Below, in pieces: positions 25,479 through 33,881 of a stretch of 64,000 nucleotides of DNA. Source of the DNA: Leptolyngbya sp. FACHB-60 (GTDB lineage: Bacteria; Cyanobacteriota; Cyanobacteriia; Phormidesmidales; Phormidesmidaceae); the NCBI RefSeq assembly GCF_014695775.1, contig NZ_JACJOX010000077.1, positions 17,198 through 81,197 of the forward strand, written 5' to 3'. The stretch's first letter is position 1. The number at the start of each line of letters is the position of its first letter. The notes beneath the pieces were generated by a model. The model made no database searches, was not told the DNA's origin, and worked only from the letters and a program-made list of their open reading frames with translations. A program made the translations under genes and the position numbers.

Positions 25479-26213
25479 TCAAGGAAAAAGTGAGCTGTCT
25501 AGCCTATTTGCAGGGAGCGCCACTACCCGCCTGTTGGGATGAAAGGTGGAGAGGCCATCTAAAAACTCCTGGAGAAACTTTGGGGTGATCCGACTCTGCA
25601 TCCGCACTGCGATCGCCACTCGATTCCCAGGCGTCAGGCCCACTACTATCGTCGCTGGGGGAAACAGCGGCGAGACAAGCCCCAGTTGCCGGGTAGTCCG
25701 GTGGGTCACCAGGTAAAGAAGCGATCGCCGGGACAACGACAATGACGACACTTCCCCACCCTTGCCTCGCCAAGGAGGAAACAATCGGTCAGTAGAAGAA
25801 GTGACGCGGAGCCGCTCGGCGTGTGCTGCAAAAGAAGTAAGACCTAACCCGTCGAAGAGCACTCGCCGCACCGTATCTGGTGAAGGGGGATGGGAAGAAG
25901 GAAGCACCTCCCGCAGTTCGCCAACTAGCTGGGGGATCGTCCAGATGGGAGCCTTGTTATTACCATGGCCCACGAGCCGGCCAAGCAGCCGCGCCCCATC
26001 CTCTTTCCCTATACTCCAGGGAGGCCGGCCGACGGGGCGCTTAACCCGAGGCACGTCCTTTCGTCTCTCCGTCGGTGCCGGGGGGAGGAGCAGCGCCATC
26101 ACCTTATCAAGACTAAGCCCCAGACGCTGGCAGATTTCCGGGGTTGTTACTAAAGCGGCATGAAGCGCCTGCGCCTTCTCGCGTAAGCCGCAGCAGCAGC
26201 AGCCATGATTCAT
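25479..26213 (-). CDS. Hypothetical protein with AT-hook-like motif (244 aa)
   Basis: The frame starts MNHGCCCCG, with a cluster of cysteines, has a KRPVGRPPWS segment near residue 58 that resembles an AT-hook, and contains a helix-turn-helix-like stretch (TIPQLVGELREVL, then PSPDTVRRVLF). No family was recognised. It could be a plasmid DNA-binding protein. The composition is unusually rich in proline, arginine and leucine, so a non-coding origin cannot be excluded. Confidence 0.5.
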   Translation of the reverse strand: MNHGCCCCGLREKAQALHAALVTTPEICQRLGLSLDKVMALLLPPAPTERRKDVPRVKRPVGRPPWSIGKEDGARLLGRLVGHGNNKAPIWTIPQLVGELREVLPSSHPPSPDTVRRVLFDGLGLTSFAAHAERLRVTSSTDRLFPPWRGKGGEVSSLSLSRRSLLYLVTHRTTRQLGLVSPLFPPATIVVGLTPGNRVAIAVRMQSRITPKFLQEFLDGLSTFHPNRRVVALPANRLDSSLFP

Positions 26214-26799
26214 ACCTTCACCAACTATCGAGCAGCCAAGTAATTTTGCGGCAAAGTCTACGGGTGTTCCACGCTTCTGTCACCCCCAAAGCCCTCTCAA
26301 AGGAGCGCTAGATAGATGCATTAAGGTCGTAATTTCCGCCTCTTAGCGTGCCTAAGACAACCCCTCGGATTTAGCGCCGCCATGCCTATAAAAAGAGCGT
26401 GGAACACTCCTAGAAACACACGAAGATCCAAGCTCCCGCCACTTATCCACGGGCTCGACCAGGAGCACCCCCTTCCACCGGCTCTACAAACCCCTATCCC
26501 ACTAATAGCACTCACCTTTCTCTTCCCAATCGCAGGCTACCCGTGCTACCGTCTCTCTCGGTTGGCTTTTTTACGGTTCATGGGGACATACCCGTGAGCT
26601 GTCTTTTTTTCTTCGCGGGTGTGTCCCCGCCTTTCTTTCTCCCTCTCGTCGCTACTACTTTTGGGCGACACAGGCCCTCTGAGCCCAAACTCCCCCGGTC
26701 TGCAACTATCTGTTATCTCGTCACTTTTTCCTGTAAATTCCTCACCCTATCGGGTAGCCTCCATACCCAGGGGCTGTGTCTACCAGTTCGCTTAAACAG
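26214..26799. other. Intergenic region before structured RNA
   Basis: Almost 600 bases with no convincing gene on either strand. It has a perfect TTATCCAC DnaA-box-like word near 26443. The right end probably contains the promoter of the structured RNA, but I could not place it. Confidence 0.3.
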
Positions 26800-28027
26800 A
26801 GCAACGAGGCAGCTGCCAGATCGTGTGACGGTGGAGCCCGGTAAACCTTGGCAATATTACCAAGCCAAGGCTAAGGGCGTGGGATTAACCACCCACAACC
26901 CACTGCACCTTCGCGCCAGGTGCCTCGAGAGGGGCTTGCCTGTGCGTAACGAGGGCTTGGGAGACTAATCCCTTACTAGAGTGAAGCAGCGTCTTCCGGA
27001 GTAAGGAGTAACCCTTCCATTCGACTCGGTGATTTTTTGGCGGAAGGGGCCATCCCTTCGGTTGTTTTCTTTGAAGGTTGGCGACCAGGGAATGCCTTGC
27101 GTCAGAGCGACGTCGTAGTCGTCGCTTGTGCGTAAGGTCGTGGCAACCTGAAGGCTCCACTCCTCTAAAGGGGGATAAGAGTCGTAGGGAATAGCAGTCG
27201 AAGCGGTGAAATCCACATCGGGCCGCCGATGTGCGTCGGGTTACACCCCGACTAATCCGTGGTACGGGACGAGCTGTAATGGCGCGTAACGTATCCCAGG
27301 GCCGGGAGGCTGGGCACAGTAATGTGGCCCACCGGAGGAGAATGGTAACTTCGGGGACTCTGGAAATCAGAGCCGCTAAAAAGCTCAACGGTGAAAGGGG
27401 CACCAAGTTCACACAAATGAACCATGCCCTTCCTGGTAACTGCGTGAGAAGCTGATGCCGAACTGCAAAAACGGTGCGTGCTTGTAAGGGGGAGCTTTCC
27501 GCTTTCTGCCCCCGAAAACTGCAAGGTGAGTGGGTAAGCCACCAGCACGATTACCACTGCGGATAGTAATCCGCTAGCGACAGGATCTCACGTGGAACGA
27601 TTGACACGAACTGGGGAAGGACTTCGAGGCTGGCGGGTGGTTCCCGCAAAGGTTAGTCATGCCCGACTAACGGTCAAACCTCAAAGTCTGGGAGCGTGGC
27701 GCAAGTAGGTGGCCCCACTCGATATCGAGTGGGGCGTGTCAGCGGGGGAGTAGGCTGCTCCCAACGACATTCTGGATGCGGGGTGGTAGCCGCATCTTTT
27801 TAACAGACTACGAAAGCGCTGAGGGGTCTCACACGATCGGTAGTTCATCTCGCCGCTTCTGGGCTTACCAGGCACTCTGAAACACGGGTGCCTGGTAAAC
27901 CAGCACGGCCATTAACAATGACGACTACTGTCTGCTTATTGCAAAGGAAGGCATATGGCGAAACGGAAACTCGAAAAGACAGCTCACTAGCTAGCAACCA
28001 AGACAGTTCAAACAACTGTTGTTTTTC
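26800..28027 (+). ncRNA. Candidate giant structured non-coding RNA
   Basis: About 1.2 kb lacking protein-like frames but dense in perfect short hairpins: CACATCGG/CCGATGTG (27212-27231), AGCGACG/CGTCGCT (27106-27126), GTCGGG/CCCGAC, GCGGAT/ATCCGC (near 27560), GTTAGTC/GACTAAC (27652-27671), a 22-bp palindrome (near 27713-27734), GATGCGG/CCGCATC (near 27775-27796), and TTACCAGGCAC/GTGCCTGGTAA (27866-27899). The plus strand ends in a terminator at 28002-28027. No group II domain V or group I core was found, and no tmRNA or RNase P signature. Size and setting fit ornate RNAs of the GOLLD/ROOL type, which occur on phages and plasmids, but the class is not established. The 5' end is approximate. 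Confidence 0.6.
28002..28027 (+). terminator. Rho-independent terminator of the structured RNA
   Basis: ACAGTT, a CAAAC loop and AACTGT form a perfect stem followed by TGTTTTTC. The T-run is on the plus strand only, so it ends plus-strand transcription, which gives the likely orientation of the structured RNA. Confidence 0.6.
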
Positions 28028-28084
28028 AAAGCAAAACGGAAACAAACCTTGTCTTTTAGTTTTTCTAACTGATTGAAAAGACGC

Positions 28085-28310
28085 GGTTTGTTACTGCTTA
28101 TAGGAAAGTGGATCCGGACGGCTCGACGCAAAGGTTCGAGTCTCTGCCCACCCGACATACGCACGTACGTATGGACGGACGCGTGCCCGCAGGCCCTGTC
28201 TGGTCTGCGTGTGGCTATCGTTAGTTCGTTAGTTCGTTCGTTGAAGGGTGGGCATCCACGGGTTCTATAACGGCTTTTGGTTGGTTGAGCCTATCAACCA
28301 ACCCTCTTTT
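28085..28310 (+). ncRNA. Second small structured RNA candidate with own terminator
   Basis: A 9-bp pair TGCCCACCC (28145-28153) and GGGTGGGCA (28246-28254) closes about 90 bases that contain GTTAGTTCGTTAGTTCGTTCG (28218-28238; iterated GTT(A/C)). It is followed by the hairpin GGTTGGTTGA/TCAACCAACC (28279-28303) and CTCTTTT, a plus-strand terminator. A GGTTCGAG word near 28131 looks like a tRNA T-loop, but no cloverleaf fits. It could be a processed product or a separate regulatory RNA just upstream of the 205-residue gene. Confidence 0.4.
28279..28310 (+). terminator. Rho-independent terminator
   Basis: A perfect 10-bp hairpin with a GCCTA loop followed by CTCTTTT on the plus strand. It separates the RNA region from the 205-residue gene, which lies 40 bases downstream. 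Confidence 0.55.
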
Positions 28311-28349
28311 GGTGATGCCTAATTTTACAGGGCTATCTCTCTCTACTGT

Positions 28350-28967
28350 ATGGAAGCACGTACCCTCGGCGATTTTCTCCGCCGCATCGCTATCGACTAC
28401 GTCCGTCACGGCTGGTTCCGATACGCCGTTAGGACCATTCCCCAGGGGAAAGACATGCTGACGATCGATGCCAAGATGAAAGCTATCTACGGGGTCACCT
28501 CATGCCGCATGACCCGGATGCGCTGCCGAAAAAAGGGCATCGCCTCTGTCCAGTACCTACGCTTTGGCCACGCGTTCGTGCTCCTCGCAACCGAGGGGCA
28601 TCAGGACGCACTTGGCCGCATAACAATGCGGGATATCAGGGAATCTCCGCTTCACTTCGGCGGGTATTCAGTTGGTCTCGCCCGGGGCACAGTCGTTGTA
28701 GAAGTCGAGCGCAGAGTCTGGCAGGAAGCTAGAACGAAGCTCCAGAACATGTCGCTTATTGGCAAAGAGCCTCTTGAAAAGGCACTCGCGTCCCTCCCCT
28801 TCTATCGGTTCCCCGGTGTTGTGCGCCAGAAACTAGAACTTCTTCGCGCCATTAATCTGAAACGGAAGGCAGCAGGCCTTCCCCTGCTAGCGATAGAAGC
28901 AAGTCAAGTCTTCCCGCCACCTCCTGCGGGGAATAGACCGTACTTGAGGAAGTCTCGCTGCGGGTGA
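28350..28967 (+). CDS. Basic hypothetical protein (205 aa), possibly nucleic-acid-binding
   Basis: Rich in arginine and lysine (for example CRMTRMRCRKKG, INLKRKAAGLP), with predicted helices and no membrane segment. ATG 28350 has no clear ribosome-binding site. It lies just downstream of the structured RNA and its terminators, on the same strand, and upstream of the replicon. A role in RNA or DNA binding is plausible from charge and place. No family was recognised. Confidence 0.6.
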   Translation: MEARTLGDFLRRIAIDYVRHGWFRYAVRTIPQGKDMLTIDAKMKAIYGVTSCRMTRMRCRKKGIASVQYLRFGHAFVLLATEGHQDALGRITMRDIRESPLHFGGYSVGLARGTVVVEVERRVWQEARTKLQNMSLIGKEPLEKALASLPFYRFPGVVRQKLELLRAINLKRKAAGLPLLAIEASQVFPPPPAGNRPYLRKSRCG

Positions 28968-29008
28968 TGCACCGACTACTTTAGTAAAATATAATTTTCA
29001 ATACTTCC

Positions 29009-29024
29009 TATTTTCTAGAAAATA
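29009..29024. repeat. Replicon palindrome, copy 1
   Basis: A perfect 16-bp palindrome TATTTTCTAGAAAATA. Perfect copies recur at 29450, 29917 (inside a longer palindrome), 30032, 31034 and 32384, all within the replication/partition locus. It is a likely binding site for a plasmid-encoded protein (RepA or the ParB-like protein). Confidence 0.6.
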
Positions 29025-29449
29025 TTTAATTTCTGTTGTGAGGCTTGATACCAGCAGCTATCAATCTAAGGCCTTCAGACTCTTTTTAATTCATAGAAAC
29101 TATTTTCTATAAAATAGTTAATTATAGATGACCGTTTCCTCCCTACCAATTAAAACCCCTATTTACGTCCAAAAAGGTCCAGTGGGTGCTGAACCCGTAA
29201 ATGCCACTAGAATCACTTCTAGCCTTTGCCCCTATCCTACCCCTAGGCCCAAGAGAAATCGGCGACTACAAGGCCGCCTAGAGCCTCAGAATTTTGTTAG
29301 CTCTACCAATCCGAGGAACTCCCGCCCTTGGGAAACCAGAACTGATCCAATTGGGTACAGTTGGGCCCAATCGAGTACGGTTGGGCTCTTCTGAAATCCA
29401 AAGCGTTGCTTTTGCCCCTGTCACTCCCATGCGTGTCTCTCTCAAAAGC

Positions 29450-29465
29450 TATTTTCTAGAAAATA
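29450..29465. repeat. Replicon palindrome, copy 2
   Basis: An identical TATTTTCTAGAAAATA 16-mer, 441 bp from copy 1. Confidence 0.6.
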
Positions 29466-29686
29466 TATTATTTTGCACACCTGGCAGAGCCCTACAGACT
29501 AAGTACCTTAAAAGCCTGCCTTTCTGCTATTCAGACACACCTTCGTGGCCAGAGAGTATTCCTTGCCTCAAGGAGGAGCCAGCTAAGAAGTTAAAAGGTT
29601 TTATAAGTTAAAGAAACGCGCGCGCGAAGTTAAGGGATCCAAAATCATCTCTAACTACCTGTAATCACTTCGATAAAAATCACCTC

Positions 29687-29815
29687 TGGTGGGTGAAGTA
29701 CCGAAGTCACCTCCGCCCCTGGTGGGTGAAGTACCGAAGTTTAAGCGCTTGTTGGTGGGTGAAATACCGATACAATTCACAGGTTGTTCACATGATACCA
29801 ACAACATATCCACAG
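29687..29815. other. oriV: Probable plasmid replication origin with three iterons
   Basis: TGGTGGGTGAAGTACCGA occurs at 29687, 29720 and, with a few changes (GTGAAATACCGA), at 29753. The spacing is exactly 33 bases each time, so the repeats lie on one face of the helix, the hallmark of initiator-binding iterons. DnaA-box-like words follow: TTGTTCACA (29784-29792) and ATATCCACA (29806-29814). The RepA gene lies 270 bases downstream on the other strand. This is the best origin candidate in the window. Confidence 0.75.
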
Positions 29816-29904
29816 CCCGAAGGCTCCTGCCGATGGGCCAGCTCCTTGCACCAAAACGAAGGAAGCAACGCATCTACATAAAGCCTAAAGCAACCTTACA
29901 CCTA

Positions 29905-29944
29905 GAATCTACAAACTATTTTCTAGAAAATAGTTTGTAGATTC
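29905..29944. repeat. Perfect 40-bp palindrome containing the replicon core
   Basis: Every base from 29905 to 29944 pairs with its symmetric partner; the centre is the TATTTTCTAGAAAATA core, flanked by GAATCTACAAAC and its inverse. Such a long perfect palindrome can extrude a cruciform. It lies between the iterons and the RepA stop. Confidence 0.8.
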
Positions 29945-30031
29945 ATTGTTGTGCGAAGGTTTCCGCACCTCACAGTAAGCTAGAAGCCACAGCAACAGAG
30001 GCTTTTGACCAGGTCTTAAGTTTCTGCAATA

Positions 30032-30047
30032 TATTTTCTAGAAAATA
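30032..30047. repeat. Replicon palindrome, copy downstream of repA
   Basis: Perfect TATTTTCTAGAAAATA 16-mer, 39 bases past the repA stop codon. Confidence 0.6.
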
Positions 30048-30085
30048 GAAGCTATGTCTTGCTGCCCTCCTTACCGCCTTTGAGC

Positions 30086-30943
30086 TTATAGATCGAGGAA
30101 CTGTCTGATAGCAGCTCTTGCCTGCGCTCGCTCACTTCTACATTGAAACAGTACCGAATCTGATGGCTCATCAAAGCTAAGAAGATAGCCGGGTAGATGG
30201 TCGGCCTCACAGATATTCCTCGCCATGCGCCGAAACTCTTTGAGAGAGGAGCTAGAACCGGATTTCTTGTGTAGAAGAGCGAGTCCTACCTTCCACTGTG
30301 GCTGGCTGCCGCAGTGCTTGCGGGCAAGCTCATACAACCGCCGCTCTAAGCCTTTCCCCAGGCGGAAGTAATCGCGGTGCAGGGTAAGCACCTCTTGCGA
30401 GCACACTGCTTGAAAAAGCCACTCTGAAAGAGTCACCTCAACTGCCACCATACGGGCATGATTGGGACTCTTCTCAATAATCCGATAACTTTCGATTAAC
30501 CCAAACCCCTCACGGAACCGGCGGCCACCCACCACAATATTGGTGAAAATCTTCGTCCCCGTAAGCCGCTGGAAGGCCTGTTCCAGGAGTTGGTAGCTTC
30601 GTCCCCCAGTATCGCGGTTAGTAGCGACCAAAAAATCATAGGCCGTGAGGCGTACCGTTCTACTCACGTCACGCTTACGGTTGATAGCCTCCGTAAGCTG
30701 GCTCACACAATAGATCAGAATGTCTTTGTCAAAGATTGTCGCAAGCCCAAGCACGCTCGGCACAATCTTAACCGTATTTCCGTTGTGCTCGTACAGCCGA
30801 ATGCGCGTATCAGGGTTTTTCGCCAGCGTAAAAAGCGGATGCTCCATACTGCCCAGATCGTCTTTTGGCGCAGTATCGATGATGTCGCACACAAAAAAAT
30901 CAAGCTGGCGGTGCCGATCAGGAAGGAGACTTCTATGAGCCAT
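30086..30943 (-). CDS. repA: Plasmid replication initiator RepA (RPA family, PF10134)
   Basis: A 285-residue initiator with the family hallmarks LDFFVCDI, MEHPLFTLAK, PDTRIRLYEHNGN, PSVLGLATIFDKDILIY, LVATNRDTGG and GFGLIESYRI. RPA proteins bind iterons and open the origin. ATG 30943 is preferred because homologues begin a few residues before LDFF; a GTG at 30997 is possible. The gene reads away from parA, and palindrome cores lie on both sides (30032 and 31034), so it may be autoregulated. Confidence 0.93.
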   Translation of the reverse strand: MAHRSLLPDRHRQLDFFVCDIIDTAPKDDLGSMEHPLFTLAKNPDTRIRLYEHNGNTVKIVPSVLGLATIFDKDILIYCVSQLTEAINRKRDVSRTVRLTAYDFLVATNRDTGGRSYQLLEQAFQRLTGTKIFTNIVVGGRRFREGFGLIESYRIIEKSPNHARMVAVEVTLSEWLFQAVCSQEVLTLHRDYFRLGKGLERRLYELARKHCGSQPQWKVGLALLHKKSGSSSSLKEFRRMARNICEADHLPGYLLSFDEPSDSVLFQCRSERAQARAAIRQFLDL

Positions 30944-31033
30944 AGTGCGATCCCGTTGGCGAACCTTTAGGTGGAGACACCTGTTGCAGCCACTCACTAT
31001 GAGGTACGGCCCATGCCCTGTCTATGCAACTTC

Positions 31034-31049
31034 TATTTTCTAGAAAATA
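31034..31049. promoter_or_regulatory. Palindrome core at the repA/parA divergent promoter
   Basis: Perfect TATTTTCTAGAAAATA located nine bases upstream of the parA -35 and about 90 bases upstream of the repA start. It suits an operator that controls both divergent genes. Confidence 0.6.
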
Positions 31050-31058
31050 TATTCTGTG

Positions 31059-31086
31059 TTGTAGAGTTTATTTTATAGTTTATAAT
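31059..31086 (+). promoter_or_regulatory. Candidate sigma-70-type promoter of parA
   Basis: TTGTAG (31059-31064), a 16-base spacer and TATAAT (31081-31086). It lies directly after the palindrome core and 49 bases upstream of the parA start. Confidence 0.55.
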
Positions 31087-31134
31087 TCCTATGTTTGGCC
31101 TTCTATCTACCGCACTTCTTTAAGGAGCAGGGCC

Positions 31135-31902
31135 GTGCCAGCACATACCATTGCCGTTTTTAACGCCAAAGGTGGGGTAGGGAAAACTTCTACTTCGTAT
31201 AACCTCGCCGTTGGCCTCCACCGGTTCCACGACCTGCGCGTACTACTAGTTGATATTGATCCGCAAGGTCACGCTGGTGTCGCGCTCGGCGTTAACATTG
31301 CCGATCTACAGCACCGTATTGACGAGGTGCTGCAAGAGAAAGCCTCTATCAAAGACACAATCGTTAAGACCGAAGCAGGGGTTGACGTAGTCCCCTCAAA
31401 TATTCTCCTGGCTGAAGCGGAGATTCCCATCTCTGGTCTTCATGGCCGCGAGGTGCTCCTAAGAAGGGCTGTTTCCTCAATCATCAATGAATATGACGTA
31501 ATTCTGACCGATTGCCCTCCAAACGTAGGCATTCTGTCGGTTAACGCTCTTATGGCCGCTAAACAGGTGCTCGTTCCAGTCGATATGAGCTACCTAGGCC
31601 TCTTAGGGATCCCTGTCATTGAGAGAATTCTGGGCTTGATCCAAAACCGCCTCGAACATCCAATTGAGATTTTGGGAGTGTTAGCGACTCGCTATGATAG
31701 CCGCCTCAATATTGCCAAAGACGTGCTCGACTCCCTCGAAAAACATTTCGGTGATCGCCTATTCGAAACGGTGATCCCTGAAACGGTCAAGATTCGAGAG
31801 GCTCCTAGCTTTCAGGCCTCCATCTTTGACCACGCTCCAGGTTCCTCTGGAGCCATGGCCTACCAGCAGCTAACAGAGGAGGTTATGAAGCGTGTCAGAT
31901 AA
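31135..31902 (+). CDS. parA: ParA-type plasmid partition ATPase
   Basis: A 255-residue deviant-Walker ATPase with KGGVGKTS, DIDPQGHAG and ILTDCPPN. It moves plasmid copies to daughter cells with a centromere-binding partner. The start is GTG 31135 with AAGGAG seven bases upstream; a longer frame back to 31024 runs through the promoter. It overlaps the next gene by 11 bases. There is no N-terminal helix-turn-helix, so it is a small type Ib-like ParA, whose autoregulation usually falls to the partner protein. Confidence 0.94.
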   Translation: MPAHTIAVFNAKGGVGKTSTSYNLAVGLHRFHDLRVLLVDIDPQGHAGVALGVNIADLQHRIDEVLQEKASIKDTIVKTEAGVDVVPSNILLAEAEIPISGLHGREVLLRRAVSSIINEYDVILTDCPPNVGILSVNALMAAKQVLVPVDMSYLGLLGIPVIERILGLIQNRLEHPIEILGVLATRYDSRLNIAKDVLDSLEKHFGDRLFETVIPETVKIREAPSFQASIFDHAPGSSGAMAYQQLTEEVMKRVR

Positions 31903-32365
31903 ACAATCAGCCAAGAAAAGGTCCGGGTTAGGAGATAGCCCTCTTAGCCTGTTCTCACCAACGACTGATCCAGAGGAAAGGGTACCTGTCCAGGTTGAGC
32001 CCGAACCAGAACCGGAATCAGAGCAGCCAGTGGAGAAGGTCGTCTCCATTGCTAAACCAAGTGAGCTCCAAAAACCACTACAGCCCCCTGCCTCGCAGGA
32101 AACAACGCCAGAGTTTTTGGTGGGGGTCGAAGGAAGTGATAAGGAGTCCATTGGTCTTCAAGTAACACGCGATGTCAATGACTGGCTCGATGAGGTAGTC
32201 AAAGAAGGCCGACGCAAACACGGCAAGAAACTTAAAAAACAGGTCATCATCCAAGCTGGTATCGAGCTACTTCGCTCGATGCCAGTCGATTGGACGGACA
32301 TTGGCGACCTAGACGAACTGCGAGCTAAGCTCAGTGAACTTAAGGAAAATTGCAGAGGAAAATAG
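31892..32365 (+). CDS. ParB-like centromere-binding partner
   Basis: A 157-residue protein with an acidic, proline/glutamate-rich N-terminal half and a C-terminal segment (VTRDVNDWLDEVVKEGRRKHGKKLKKQVIIQAGIELL) typical of ribbon-helix-helix partition proteins. The start is GTG with GAGGAGG upstream, overlapping the parA stop. It lacks the large KorB-type ParB domains. The candidate centromere is the 36-bp palindrome right after its stop. The assignment rests on position and fold pattern. Confidence 0.8.
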   Translation: MSDKQSAKKRSGLGDSPLSLFSPTTDPEERVPVQVEPEPEPESEQPVEKVVSIAKPSELQKPLQPPASQETTPEFLVGVEGSDKESIGLQVTRDVNDWLDEVVKEGRRKHGKKLKKQVIIQAGIELLRSMPVDWTDIGDLDELRAKLSELKENCRGK

Positions 32366-32373
32366 AATTTATT

Positions 32374-32409
32374 TTCCATAATCTATTTTCTAGAAAATAG
32401 ATTATGGAA
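32374..32409. repeat. Perfect 36-bp palindrome after parB
   Basis: Perfect symmetry around the TATTTTCTAGAAAATA core, with TTCCATAATC arms. Just upstream, GGAAAATA (32357-32364) and TATTTTCC (32370-32377) form a second inverted repeat that overlaps it. Likely centromere or terminator-like element between parB and radC. Confidence 0.75.
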
Positions 32410-32430
32410 TGTGGCTTTTCCCAATCCCTC

Positions 32431-33309
32431 TTACGCTTCCTCAAGCCACAATCTCGTTGTCTCCCTCAAGCTCCGGTACGTGCCCCCACCCAAAATAAGG
32501 TGATCGAGCGCCGACACCCCAATAATCTTAGCCCCTTCAAGGATCTGTCTTGTAAGAGCCATGTCTTCTGGGCTCGGTTCAAGGCTCTCGGAAGGGTGAT
32601 TATGCGCAACGATTATCCGTGCTGCCCCAACCTTAAGCGCAGCCTGAAAAATATCCCTCGGCTGCGCAAGGGTCTCTGTATCAGTTCCTATCGTGAGCAC
32701 TTTCGTTGCTAGGATCTGATGCCTAACGTTGAGGCACACCACAGCAAAATGCTCTCTGGGCTCCCACATGAGATACGGGGTAAGCGCTGCTACTGCAATT
32801 GCCGGATCGTCCACCACAGTTTTAGGAAAAGGTGCTCGGTAAAACACCCGTTTCCCAAGTTCAATTGCGGCTACGATACCAGCTGCCTTCGCTGGCCCTA
32901 CACCAGGGATGTGGAGCAGCTCCTCAAAGGTAATCCTCTGAAGCCGGTCAATACCACTATCAGCAGCAGCATCACCACCACCTTCATGGAAGGCACCGAT
33001 AATCGCGTGGGCTATCTCAATGCTTGAAGGGCCTGGAAAACCCTGACCGGGGCCAATGAGGATAGATAGAAGCTCTGCGGTGGAAAGTGCTTTGGGACCA
33101 AGGTGAATGAGCCGCTCGCGAGGGCGTTCTCCTAAGGCCATGTCTTTCACGCGGAGCGTGTACTCTGGCCTCGACAAATCTGCTGCCGCGTAGTGGTGAG
33201 CTTCGTCGCTCGTCGTATTAGGAGTACTCCAGCGTGAGAAATGCTCAAACTCTAAGGGAAGGGGAGAAGGGGGATCGAACGCAACGAAGTCTGGAGTTTG
33301 CCCAGTCAT
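32431..33309 (-). CDS. radC: RadC/JAMM-domain protein
   Basis: A 292-residue RadC-family protein. It has a helix-hairpin-helix (LLHIPGVGPAKAAGIVAA) and a C-terminal JAMM motif (VAHNHPSES, then PSPEDMALT). RadC proteins are common on plasmids and phages, often in early-entry regions; a role in DNA repair or anti-restriction has been suggested but is not settled. ATGA overlap with the next upstream gene. Confidence 0.93.
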   Translation of the reverse strand: MTGQTPDFVAFDPPSPLPLEFEHFSRWSTPNTTSDEAHHYAAADLSRPEYTLRVKDMALGERPRERLIHLGPKALSTAELLSILIGPGQGFPGPSSIEIAHAIIGAFHEGGGDAAADSGIDRLQRITFEELLHIPGVGPAKAAGIVAAIELGKRVFYRAPFPKTVVDDPAIAVAALTPYLMWEPREHFAVVCLNVRHQILATKVLTIGTDTETLAQPRDIFQAALKVGAARIIVAHNHPSESLEPSPEDMALTRQILEGAKIIGVSALDHLILGGGTYRSLRETTRLWLEEA

Positions 33310-33632
33310 TTATTCATGCCCCGCGTTTCGTTTTGCTCTTCTGGCGGCGTCTTAAGCACAGCCTCAACAAGCCAAACAGTAAACTGCTCTCGCTCCCGCT
33401 GTGAAAATCGCTCAAGCTCCTGGAGCAAGGCCTTAAACCGAAACCGTAACAGGAAATATCGCTGGTCTTCTTTCGGCACCTCGCTGAGCACCTTGGTCAC
33501 AAACGCTTCCACCCGGGCATTATCAACACCATCCCCTTCATCAATAGTTGCCGGTCCCTCCGCATCAAAGAGACAGAGCTGCTCGGCATCATCGTCGTCG
33601 GGAGCGGGAGAAATGGAAGACTGGTGCACCAC
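33306..33632 (-). CDS. Hypothetical protein coupled to radC (108 aa)
   Basis: An acidic N-terminus (DDDDAEQ) and a helical C-terminal two-thirds. Its stop overlaps the radC start (ATGA), so the two are translated together and may act together. No family was recognised. Confidence 0.75.
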   Translation of the reverse strand: MVHQSSISPAPDDDDAEQLCLFDAEGPATIDEGDGVDNARVEAFVTKVLSEVPKEDQRYFLLRFRFKALLQELERFSQREREQFTVWLVEAVLKTPPEEQNETRGMNK

Positions 33633-33881
33633 AGTGATTTATCAAAAGACGAGCCCATTCACTCGCAGTAGAGCTAAGCCCTTCAGCTAGTAGGGGTTAT
33701 ATCGCCTCAACTAACTACTCGTTCACTGCTCTATGAACTGCCTTGAAATAGCTAGCATGGAGCCCTAGCTAGCGCCAGGAAATTCTGTGTTCGGCATGAA
33801 TATCTACGTCTCCTGGCGCCACCGACAGCGCGTGGCTCGGTGCTTTAGGCAGATTCTTTTAGCTCTAGCCTGTAGCTTTGC

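Larger units (their letters stand above)
28968..29686. other. Gene-free AT-rich region left of origin
   Basis: About 720 bases without a convincing gene. It holds three copies or near-copies of the 16-bp TATTTTCTAGAAAATA palindrome (29009-29024, 29098-29119 degenerate at its centre, 29450-29465). There is also a short cluster of TTGGG words (29351-29386, including the palindrome TTGGGCCCAA). It is probably part of the replication/partition control region. Confidence 0.5.

Noticed and set aside
27240..27900. Group I or group II intron
   Set aside because: No domain V-like hairpin (AGC...GTTC) or group I P7 core was seen, and there is no reverse transcriptase or homing endonuclease frame.
28125..28155. 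tRNA-like GGTTCGAG word
   Set aside because: No acceptor or anticodon arm fits within 80 bases on either strand; the T-stem itself mispairs.
29128..29611. Short overlapping plus-strand frames
   Set aside because: Low-complexity, no start site or motif; the region is repeat-rich origin DNA.
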